Origin: Planotetraspora kaengkrachanensis | GTDB taxonomy: Bacteria; Actinomycetota; Actinomycetes; Streptosporangiales; Streptosporangiaceae | Assembly (NCBI RefSeq): GCF_016862895.1 | Contig: NZ_BONV01000011.1 | Location: 60,319 to 124,318 of the forward strand | Length of the DNA: 64,000 nucleotides | Reading direction: 5' to 3' | Part shown: piece by piece, positions 57,971-64,000 of the stretch | Numbering within the stretch: the stretch's first letter is position 1 | Layout of the letters: each line of letters begins with the position of its first letter | Notes under the pieces: generated by a model | Seen by the model: only the letters and a program-made list of their open reading frames with translations | Database searches by the model: none | What the model was told of the DNA's origin: nothing | Program-made: the position numbers and the translations under genes

Positions 57971-58168
57971 TTACTTAAATACGGTCACCGGAACGGTTCG
58001 ACCGTCCGCACACGGCAACATTTCCTCACATTGTCGCGCGCCGCTCGGGCAATCGACCGTTCCGGCTCCGTAGCTGTTCACGGCGTAGCAGAGTGAGCCG
58101 GAGAACAGCACATGAGAGTGGAATAGCGTCGGTCGCAACGTGCGAGGACCGGCGAATTTCGCTCTCAC
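57971..58168 (-). CDS. Small ORF ending in a repeated TVFK tail
   Basis: Up to 65 residues from a GTG at 58168 that overlaps the stop of the micro-ORF at 58165-58212 (GTGA); a shorter form of 16 residues from the ATG at 58021 has its own GTGAGGAA site. The tail reads ADGRTVPVTVFK. The aligned codons match the end of the neighbouring micro-ORF with synonymous changes (GTA/GTT), which argues for translation. Function unknown; a leader peptide is possible. Confidence 0.4.
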   Translation of the reverse strand: MRAKFAGPRTLRPTLFHSHVLFSGSLCYAVNSYGAGTVDCPSGARQCEEMLPCADGRTVPVTVFK

Positions 58169-58212
58169 TTAAATACGGTGCGCGCTACGGTCCAAGCGTC
58201 CACGATTTCCAT
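58165..58212 (-). CDS. 15-codon micro-ORF with the same TVFK tail
   Basis: Encodes MEIVDAWTVARTVFK from an ATG at 58212 with GTGAAGGATC just upstream. Its DNA aligns with 57971-58021 through ACTTAAATACGGT and beyond, followed in both by a GAGCGA/TTCGCC flank. Either a duplicated gene end or a real leader peptide coupled to the following ORF. Confidence 0.35.
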   Translation of the reverse strand: MEIVDAWTVARTVFK

Positions 58213-58263
58213 GATCCTTCACCGTTCTATTCGGGCGAGGACACGTTCATACACCACAAGAAA

Positions 58264-58288
58264 GGCCCCAGAATGGCTCTCTGGGGCC
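58264..58288 (-). terminator. Hairpin downstream of the 58305-59111 gene
   Basis: GGCCCCAGA and TCTGGGGCC form a 9-bp stem with a 7-nt loop, 16 bp beyond the stop of the leftward gene, with AAA on the left (T run on the minus strand). Good terminator for that gene. Confidence 0.75.
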
Positions 58289-58304
58289 CTCTCGCGAGCT
58301 TTCG

Positions 58305-59111
58305 TCAGTCGTCTGCGGTGCCGCCGTGCACCATCGCGCTTCTGGCGTCGTCAAGACGCTCCGCCAGTTCCCGCCACTCCGCCCGCGCGGCGTCGCGCAC
58401 TCGGATCACGTTCCGGCGGGAGCCGTACGCGCCCCCGTGGCGTTCCTGAGCGATCGCGCTGAGGATCCCCGCACGTCCCAAGTCATCGGCCCGAGATGCC
58501 CTGTCCATGACGTCGGCGATGATCTGGAAGTCCTGACCGTCTCCGAACGCCTGACGGAAGATAGCCGCGCTGTTCTGTGCCATGCAGAACGCCACAGCGG
58601 CGCGTGTGACGTTCTCTGCGTGCGGAAGCCCGCGCATGAGCTGAGCCCCCGGTGTGGCGTCGATCTGATCCGGCGGAACATCGATCCGGTAACCGTTCCG
58701 CGCGGCGGCGTCCCGCACGGCCCACCTCTGCAACGTCGTCCGCGTGATCGTCATCTCGCCGCCATCGCGCCGGACGTACGTCCATGCGGGCACGGCGGCC
58801 GTGCTTTCGGGTGCCGCCTCACATGAGGCGACGATGTCCCGCAGACGCTGCGCGAACAGGAGAACGGCGTCCTGCGTGACGTCGTCCGACACATCGTCTG
58901 TGCCGTAGGGAGCGTATCCCTGCTTGACGACTGTGGCGCTCCCATCCATCCGCTTCCGTGACCGCGTGCTGTCGACGGTACGGCAGTAGCCGCGTGCGAG
59001 TTTCTGAATCTCTGCCCAGTCATCCGGCGTTACGCGCGCCATATCTTCCGGCATCAGCTTCTCCCCCGGGACATTCGCGGGAACGCACTTACCGGGAATT
59101 CCATTCGACAC
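58305..59111 (-). CDS. Unknown protein with sigma-like segments
   Basis: 268 residues. Segments: DDWAEIQKLARGYCRTVDSTRSRKR, DDVSDDVTQDAVLLFAQRLRDIV (similar to the core-binding helix of ECF sigma region 2), and a C-terminal RHGGAYGSRRNVIRVRDAARAEWRELAERL that could be an HTH. The middle is unrecognised. It may be a sigma-like or DNA-binding regulator of the element; this is a resemblance only. Single gene with its own terminator; rightmost gene that I assign to the element. Confidence 0.5.
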   Translation of the reverse strand: MSNGIPGKCVPANVPGEKLMPEDMARVTPDDWAEIQKLARGYCRTVDSTRSRKRMDGSATVVKQGYAPYGTDDVSDDVTQDAVLLFAQRLRDIVASCEAAPESTAAVPAWTYVRRDGGEMTITRTTLQRWAVRDAAARNGYRIDVPPDQIDATPGAQLMRGLPHAENVTRAAVAFCMAQNSAAIFRQAFGDGQDFQIIADVMDRASRADDLGRAGILSAIAQERHGGAYGSRRNVIRVRDAARAEWRELAERLDDARSAMVHGGTADD

Positions 59112-59598
59112 GATCGCTCTCCCTGATCCGATCCCACACGGCGCACCACGCGCCGCGCCTTTCTTTTGTCACTTCAATTGAACCTCAGAACACAGATCGA
59201 ATCAATGAAATGCGGCGTGTCTTTACGATGTTTTCCCAGGTCAAACGGTGAGAGATATTCACGGCGGAACGCTCAATCGGAATATCACCAAACCCGAAAA
59301 CGAAAAGGCCGGCGAAAGAATTAGTCATAGGAATACACCAAGGAGGAATTCGATTTAGCGAGCGTCGACACGTTCGCCAACGCCCGACTTCCCCTCACCA
59401 CGATCTTGGCGCTTTCGCCTGACAGTCGGGCCGGCGACTGGCCGGGGTCAGCACGGGCTGACCTGGGGTCTTGGGACCTGTCCCCCAGCCGGTCTCAGTC
59501 GGCCGTCCATCGGCCTACAACCGGTCATCCGACCGGCCGGGTTCCACCGACTGCTGCCCTGTAGAGGGGCGAGTTGGTGTTTCGAGGGGTCTGCCGGG
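59112..59598. other. 487-bp interval without a gene
   Basis: No supported ORF. Contains an AGGAGGAATTCG sequence at about 59341 that leads straight to a stop, and a 7-bp inverted repeat GGTCAGC/GCTGACC at 59446-59463. The element boundary may lie in this stretch, but I found no repeat that matches the integrase side. Confidence 0.4.
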
Positions 59599-60101
59599 AT
59601 GCAAGAGTGCGGCGAGGCCGTCCCCGACGCTAATTGTGGTGAGCGGTCCCCCGGGCAGTGGCAGACAACGCTCGCGCGTGAGATCGCTCGGCTGCCCGGC
59701 AGTCTGCCGCGATGAGATCAAGGAATGGATGATGCACTCCACCCCCGGGTCTGAGGCGAGCACCGGCGACCGACTTACGCAACGGACGCTCACGGTATTC
59801 TTCGACGTCCTCGCGACGCTACTGCGTGCTGGCGTGACCGTGGTGGCGGAGCCGGCGTTTCAGGACAAGCCGTGGCGGCCGAACCTGGAGCCTCGCGCTG
59901 AATTCGCGGCGATCCGCGTCGTGCGTTGCACCGTCGACAACGACGTCGCCCATGAGCGAATCGTTCGCCGAGCCGAGCGCGCAGCGAGCGGCGCATGCCG
60001 ACCAGGATCTACTGAAGGCGATGGGCCCCGGAGACGCCGTAGTCACCGGGTTGGGTCATGGTATGGAAGGCACCATGCGTCCCCTCACGCGAGGCCGCTG
60101 A
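59599..60101 (+). pseudogene. P-loop kinase (AAA/zeta-like), frameshifted
   Basis: The intact ancestor would read PTLIVVSGPPGSGKTTLARE and onward. Here one base is lost at the Walker A Lys codon (GGC AGA CAA), the KTTLAREIARL stretch continues in another frame, and the original frame resumes at GCPAVCRDEIKEWMMHS, VTVVAEPAFQDKPWRPNL and RVVRCTVDNDVAHERIVRRAER. A further shift near 59995 moves the C-terminal end (AHADQDLLKAMGPGDAVVTG) out of frame, stopping at 60099-60101. The P-loop is destroyed, so the gene is dead. Confidence 0.75.
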
Positions 60102-60136
60102 GTTGGCGTACCGGGCACCCCATTCCGTGAGGAGCA

Positions 60137-60451
60137 TCAAATCGGCTCAGCGCCGTGTCCGGCCGCGATCGCGTCGATGTCGCGGGCGAGCTCGAAGTCC
60201 TTGGCCGTGAGACGGTTCCCGGCGTCGTGCGTCGTGATCACGAAGCGGATTCGCTGCCAGGTGACGTGCATGTCTGGGTGATGACCTACCTCACGAGCCT
60301 TTCCGGCCACGTACATCGCCAGGTGCACGCACTCGTGGTAGGTGTGCTTGAACGTTCGGGTGATGCTGTGGTCCTCGCGTTCCCAGCCCGGCAGCTCGGC
60401 CAGGTGGACAGCGATCTCCTCTTCGGACAGGGGCTGGGGGGTCATCGGCAT
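60137..60451 (-). CDS. Pterin-4a-carbinolamine dehydratase
   Basis: 104 residues, the usual length. LSEEEIAVHLAELPGWERED, ITRTFKHTYHECVHLAMYVAGKA and the signature EVGHHPDMHVTWQRIRFVITTHDAGNRLTAKDFELA contain the catalytic His pair and the conserved Trp and Asp. It dehydrates 4a-hydroxytetrahydropterin, normally recycling the cofactor of aromatic amino-acid hydroxylases; in bacteria it may also serve molybdopterin or folate metabolism. No hydroxylase is nearby. 11 bp from the XRE gene's stop. Confidence 0.95.
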   Translation of the reverse strand: MPMTPQPLSEEEIAVHLAELPGWEREDHSITRTFKHTYHECVHLAMYVAGKAREVGHHPDMHVTWQRIRFVITTHDAGNRLTAKDFELARDIDAIAAGHGAEPI

Positions 60452-60462
60452 CTCCAGATCGA

Positions 60463-61689
60463 TCAGGCGAACTGAGCGATGATCTCACCCAGTTCGCGCC
60501 CGTAGGCCGTACCCGCCCAGGCAGTCGCACGCTGAGGGATGGCTCTCAGCTCCTGTCGGAGCCTCGCTGACCCCGTGCCCTCGACGATGGCCGCGGTCGC
60601 CGAGGCGATCTGGACCGCGCGTTCCGGCTCTGGGATCGCTGCCAGAGCGCCCGCCTGCCGCGCCCAGAACACGCCGTTGTCTCGCCGCGCCGACTCAGGT
60701 GCGCCGCCGAGGATTCGGTCCCACAGCGCGACTGCCTCTCGGTAGGCGCCGAGCCGGACGTACGTCGTTGCCCGCTGGACATCTATGTAGCCGAGGGTGC
60801 GGCGGCATGCATTGCCCCACGGGTGTTCGTCGTCGACCTGGTCCACGAGTCCCGCCGCTCGGTCCAGCAGCCGGTCCACCATGTCTTTGTTCTTGACCGG
60901 GAGCATCGAGTGTCCATGTGCTTGGTGAACCAGCGCGAGGATCCGCACCTTCGGGCAAAGCTTCCGCTCGTCGGCCATGGCGGCCTCGGCGTAGTCCACA
61001 ACGGTGTGCCCCTCGCGTAGGTCGATGGCGAGCATGGCCTTGTTCGTGAGGGCGTAGCTGATGAGCTGTGGGTCTTGAGACCGGTGTGCCATGTCGAGGG
61101 CGAGGGTCCGCCATCTGCCGGATTGGTCGACGTCCCCGGCGTCCTGGTATAGCCAGCCAAGCAGCGCCGCGTATGCGACGCCAGCGCCCAGTAGTCCGCG
61201 CCGTACGGGTGCGTCGGCCGCCTGGGCAAGCTCCGTGATGAGCCTTGCCTGAGTGGCCACGGTGGGAATGAGATGGCGAGGCCCGAGCCACATGTCGGCT
61301 TGGTAGTGGCCGGGAAGCTGCTCGAGAAAGTACATGACAAGCTCCGGAGCGACGGGCCCCTGGTGAGGCGGGTACAGCGTTAGATCGACCGTAGAGCTGG
61401 GCTCCAGAGGCGTCATGCCCACGGGGTGAGGCGCGCCGAACAGCTCCGCCTCAGAGAGACCGAAGACCTTCGCCAGCAATTTGGGGTAGGGGTCTCGTGG
61501 CCGGCGCTGTCCCGATTCCCACATCCGCAGCATCCTCAGCAGCGAATCCCGCGTTGGTAGATGTGCACGGACATGATCGTCGGCAGCCTCGATCAGCTGT
61601 CGGACCATGTCCTTCGGCAGCCAGGACTTTTCGCGGCGTGCCGCTCTCAGTCGGACGGCCCACGCTGGAATGTCTGGGAGGTCTTCCAT
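60463..61689 (-). CDS. XRE-type regulator with TPR-like C-terminal domain
   Basis: 408 residues from the ATG at 61689. The N-terminus (IPAWAVRLRAARREKSWLPKDMVRQLIEA, then RMWESGQRRPRDPYPKLLAKVFGLSEAELFG) is a divergent Cro/XRE HTH. Residues 150-400 are helical repeats (ARLITELAQAADAPVRRGLLG, ALTNKAMLAIDLREG, YVRLGAYREAVALWDRILG) like those of the BldB-neighbour and Rgg-like actinobacterial regulators. Very common in filamentous actinomycetes, usually beside a small DUF397-like or GRWWATR protein, as here. Ligand unknown. Confidence 0.85.
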   Translation of the reverse strand: MEDLPDIPAWAVRLRAARREKSWLPKDMVRQLIEAADDHVRAHLPTRDSLLRMLRMWESGQRRPRDPYPKLLAKVFGLSEAELFGAPHPVGMTPLEPSSTVDLTLYPPHQGPVAPELVMYFLEQLPGHYQADMWLGPRHLIPTVATQARLITELAQAADAPVRRGLLGAGVAYAALLGWLYQDAGDVDQSGRWRTLALDMAHRSQDPQLISYALTNKAMLAIDLREGHTVVDYAEAAMADERKLCPKVRILALVHQAHGHSMLPVKNKDMVDRLLDRAAGLVDQVDDEHPWGNACRRTLGYIDVQRATTYVRLGAYREAVALWDRILGGAPESARRDNGVFWARQAGALAAIPEPERAVQIASATAAIVEGTGSARLRQELRAIPQRATAWAGTAYGRELGEIIAQFA

Positions 61690-61871
61690 CGCGTACCTCG
61701 TGGTCAGCAGGGCGGACGTTGGGGGAAGTCCGCTTCCGTCCTCCATCGTCCCCTGTCGGAGCGACAACGCACTGCGTTGTGATGGATTCGCCACGCGAAG
61801 TAGTCGGACCGGCCCTGTGGACGCTGACACGTCTGGGACCGGCCCTTAATCGCACGCAGGAGGTGCGACCC

Positions 61872-62084
61872 ATGGCCCACGATAAGGCCCCGCTGGAACC
61901 GGTGATTCCCGGTTGGCGGATCATGCACAGCGACGCCGGCCGCTTCTGGGCGACCCGGAGTTCCTCGTTCGACGGCAAGGCGGAGAAGGCCGGCGCCGCC
62001 CGCACGGTCGACGGGGACGACCTTATGCAGCTCGCGCAGGCGATCGCCGAGCAGGAAAGCATCGCTGCGACGGCGACTTCGTGA
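61872..62084 (+). CDS. Small protein of the XRE-neighbour family
   Basis: 70 residues from the ATG at 61872 with GGAGGTGCGACC just upstream. PLEPVIPGWRIMHSDAGRFWATRSSSFDGKAEKAGAARTVDGDD. The GWRxxxSDxGRxWATR pattern is a recurrent actinobacterial small protein found divergent from XRE/TPR regulators, as here. Function unknown. A very short ORF (GTG, 13 codons) overlaps its stop at 62081. Confidence 0.7.
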   Translation: MAHDKAPLEPVIPGWRIMHSDAGRFWATRSSSFDGKAEKAGAARTVDGDDLMQLAQAIAEQESIAATATS

Positions 62085-62603
62085 ACTGGGATGACCTCGT
62101 GAAGCTGGCCGAAAGGTCGTGAGCATCTTCAGATCGCCCTTCCGGCTGAGGCGTTCGGGTGCTACGTCGACGAGGCGTCGCAAGGCATGGTCAACCTCTC
62201 CCGAGCCGCCCGGCCGGTCGCCCTCGTTCGCCTACGTGCGACCTGCTGGGCTGGGCGGCCTTCCGAATGTCGGGCGGGCTGAAAGAAGGCCGCCCATCCA
62301 AATCCGCCCGTCTGCTGCGCTACCCCCCGTATCGCGGCAGACGGGCCTAGGAAGGCGTTTGAGAAGATCATGGATCTTCGGTGTGGCACCGTTACGGCTG
62401 TCCGATCTGTCGCCAGAATCGCCAACAGCGCGGTACTAAGTGGTCCCGCCTGCAAGTCTCTCGGGGGGTTGACGGACTTACGTAGAGGTCGCACATGAAA
62501 GTGCAGGGCATCTTGCGAAGTTTCGGTAACCCAGGGGATGGCCTCGTAGCAGGGAGTGCGGACCGTGTGCTGACGCCATGACCCTCGGCTACGTGGCCGA
62601 GGG
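62085..62603. other. 519-bp interval with a hairpin, no gene
   Basis: No convincing gene. GCCCGTCTGC (62306-62315) and GCAGACGGGC (62337-62346) form a 10-bp inverted repeat with a 21-nt loop; no T run follows. Frames in this stretch are short and lack ribosome sites. Confidence 0.45.
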
Positions 62604-63188
62604 TCATCGTGTTGTCACGCCGTACAGCAGGGTGTGGATGATCCGGGCGGCGAGCGTGTCGGGGTCGGGGTCGAGCTCGGCGGCCTGCTCGGGAGTGGGG
62701 CCGCACGTCTCGTTGAGCAGGGCCAGATAGACCCGCCGGGCCCAGAGAAGGTCGGTGTCAGGGGGAAGGATTCCGGCTTCCTGTGCGCGCCGGAACAACG
62801 CGTCGCACTGGTCCATGACCTCGGCCTGGATGCTCGCGGCCTCCTCGCTGAGCGGGTTGACGTGGCTGAGGGCGAACCGCCAACGGGACCTGATGTGGAG
62901 CACGTTGGTGGTGGCCTGGTGCAGCGCGACCAGTGGGGGGGCGGTGTGCGGCCTGGCCGCTTCGACGGCCGCGCTGATCTCCCGCCATGCGGCGGTCGTC
63001 ATGATCTCGACGAGGGCCTCCCGGCTGGCGAACCGCCGGTGAATGGTGATCCTGGCCACCCCGGCCGCCTCCGCGATCTGCTCCATCGTCGCGCCCGGAT
63101 TTTCCCCGAGAAGCCGTTCGGCGGCATCCATGATCGTCCGAATGCTGCGCTCGGCGTCCGCACGCAGCGGGCGGGCCTTCGCTTCCAT
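62604..63188 (-). CDS. TetR-family regulator
   Basis: 194 residues from the ATG at 63188. HTH: IRTIMDAAERLLGENPGATMEQIAEAAGVARITIHRRFASREALVE, consensus TetR. The C-terminal half (LHIRSRWRFALSHVNPLSEEAA, ARRVYLALLNETCGPTPEQAAELDPDPDTLAARIIHTLL) is typical of actinobacterial TetRs. Divergent from the short-chain dehydrogenase at 63298 across 109 bp, so it probably represses that gene. The gap holds TGTTACATCAC and GAAGTAACA half-sites, too far apart to be one operator. Confidence 0.92.
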   Translation of the reverse strand: MEAKARPLRADAERSIRTIMDAAERLLGENPGATMEQIAEAAGVARITIHRRFASREALVEIMTTAAWREISAAVEAARPHTAPPLVALHQATTNVLHIRSRWRFALSHVNPLSEEAASIQAEVMDQCDALFRRAQEAGILPPDTDLLWARRVYLALLNETCGPTPEQAAELDPDPDTLAARIIHTLLYGVTTR

Positions 63189-63297
63189 GAGCAAATGTTA
63201 CATCACCGTCTTACCTGAAGATCTAACAGTGAGAGCATGTTTCACCTAGAGATATAAGTGATACGTTGAAGTAACAGGAAACGAGAAGGAGATCGCG

Positions 63298-64000
63298 ATG
63301 AGCAAGACCGCCCTGGTGACCGGCGCCTCCTCAGGCATCGGCGTGGAGTTCGCCCGTCAGCTCGCCGCCCGCGGAGACGACCTCGTACTGGTCGCCCGTT
63401 CGGTCGACAAGCTGGAGAAGCTGGCCGATGAGCTGCGGAGGTCGTACGGCGTGCGGGCCGAAGTGATCGGTCAGGACCTCACGGCGCCGGACGCCGTGTC
63501 CCGGGTGGTGGAGGAGGTGGCCGCCCGGGGGATGAGCGTCGACCTGCTCGTCAACAACGCGGGCTTCGGCACCGCCGGCCGGTTCGCCGAGATCCCCACC
63601 GCGCGGGATCAGGACCAGGTGATGGTCAACGTCGTGTCCCTGGTGGGTTTGACGCACGCGTTCATCCCCGGCATGGTCCAGCGCGGTGCGGGTGCGGTCG
63701 TCAACGTGGGCTCCACCGCGGCATTCCAGCCCACGCCCTACTTCGCGACCTACAGCGGGTCCAAGGCGTTCGTGCTCACCTTCAGCCTCGCCCTGTGGAG
63801 TGAGTTCCGGGGCAGGGGGGTGAAGGTGCTGGCACTCTGCCCTGGGCCGGTCCAGACCGGGTTCTTCGACGCGCTCGGCACGGACAAGGCGAAGATCGGA
63901 GCGCAGGAGCTGACGCCGGAGGCGGTCGTCACGGCCGCTTTGCGCGCGCTCGACCGTGACCGGGGTTACGTGATTCCCGGGGTCGGCAACTGCGTCTCGG
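63298..64000 (+). CDS. Short-chain dehydrogenase/reductase, partial
   Basis: Open to the window end, 234 residues seen; preceded by a GAGAAGGAG site. Cofactor motif TALVTGASSGIGVEFARQLA, LLVNNAGFGTAG, catalytic Ser in VVNVGSTAAFQPTPY and YxxxK in YSGSKAFVLTFSLAL, then LALCPGPVQTGFF. This is the classical DltE-like SDR subfamily of about 260 residues, so about 25-30 C-terminal residues are missing. The NAD(P)-dependent substrate is unknown. Probably under control of the divergent TetR. Confidence 0.93.
   Translation, partial: MSKTALVTGASSGIGVEFARQLAARGDDLVLVARSVDKLEKLADELRRSYGVRAEVIGQDLTAPDAVSRVVEEVAARGMSVDLLVNNAGFGTAGRFAEIPTARDQDQVMVNVVSLVGLTHAFIPGMVQRGAGAVVNVGSTAAFQPTPYFATYSGSKAFVLTFSLALWSEFRGRGVKVLALCPGPVQTGFFDALGTDKAKIGAQELTPEAVVTAALRALDRDRGYVIPGVGNCVS

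Larger units (their letters stand above)
57955..58212. repeat. Imperfect direct repeat, two units about 194 bp apart
   Basis: CGCTCTTACTTAAATACGGT at 57966-57985 recurs at 58160-58179 with one mismatch; partial identity continues for about 22 bp more (ACGGT and GTCC blocks at the same spacing). The interval 57855-58304 has no larger gene. Confidence 0.6.
33982..59111. mobile_element. Integrative conjugative element with type IV secretion module
   Basis: Contiguous integrase, excisionase, T4SS (pilin, VirB6-like, PrgI, VirB4, VirD4, replication-relaxation protein, NlpC/P60 hydrolase) and a leftward block of element-type genes (DUF932, ChlI-like, DUF4192). Limits given are those of recognisable element genes, not of att sites, which I could not find. 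The island at 27.3-33.6 kb may be cargo of the same element if it is anchored at tRNA-Arg. No classical relaxase is evident. Confidence 0.8.

Overview
The window is high-GC actinobacterial DNA. Gene families, GTG/TTG starts, strong GGAGG ribosome sites and the synteny of one housekeeping block suggest a filamentous actinomycete, most likely near the Streptosporangiales; that placement is inference. It is a chromosomal stretch with two housekeeping blocks interrupted by at least three pieces of horizontally acquired DNA.

1-12.9 kb: accessory chromosome. It holds regulators paired with the enzymes or transporters they probably control: HxlR with an NAD(P)-binding oxidoreductase; a TetR next to an alpha/beta hydrolase and DUF4260; a TetR divergent from a DrrAB-type ABC exporter; a TetR divergent from a quinone-reductase-like oxidoreductase. 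Three of these intergenic regions carry long palindromes that look like operators. 13.0-15.8 kb: a 2.7 kb mini-island bounded by an exact 45-bp copy of the 3' end of tRNA-Ala(CGC), with an ECF sigma factor, an FtsX-ectodomain-like membrane partner and two small proteins, but no integrase.

15.9-27.1 kb: conserved actinobacterial core. galU, gephyrin-like glp, moaC, mogA/moaB, a GNAT and the divisome membrane protein glpR/sepX run one way. 5-formyl-THF cyclo-ligase, a CPA-type antiporter, an FmdB zinc ribbon, MTA phosphorylase and a SAF-domain protein run the other. A secreted M15 peptidase and an Ala-rich secreted protein follow.

27.2-33.6 kb: an AT-richer island next to tRNA-Arg(CCT). It carries an IS5-type transposase remnant, a GIY-YIG/T5orf172 protein and, most interestingly, a tightly coupled three-gene operon: compact SF1 (UvrD-like) helicase, DarT-like ADP-ribosyltransferase, and a two-domain ADP-ribosylglycohydrolase/VOC protein. 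I read this as a candidate toxin-antitoxin or anti-phage system that replaces the usual DarG macrodomain antitoxin with a DraG-type hydrolase and adds a helicase.

34.0-about 59.1 kb: an integrative conjugative element. It has a tyrosine integrase and excisionase, small ORFs, an iteron-like repeat block, and a type IV secretion module (VirB2-like pilin fused to an unknown N-terminal domain, VirB6-like protein, PrgI, VirB4, VirD4/TraG, replication-relaxation protein, NlpC/P60 hydrolase). Cargo includes HAD and methyltransferase genes inserted backwards between virB4 and virD4, and a low-GC pentapeptide/TPR membrane protein with a small membrane partner. A leftward block follows (DUF932, ChlI-like, DUF4192 and several unknown small proteins). 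I could not locate the element's attachment sites.

59.1-64 kb: a frameshifted P-loop kinase, pterin-4a-carbinolamine dehydratase, an XRE/TPR regulator with its usual small neighbour, and a TetR divergent from a short-chain dehydrogenase that runs off the end.
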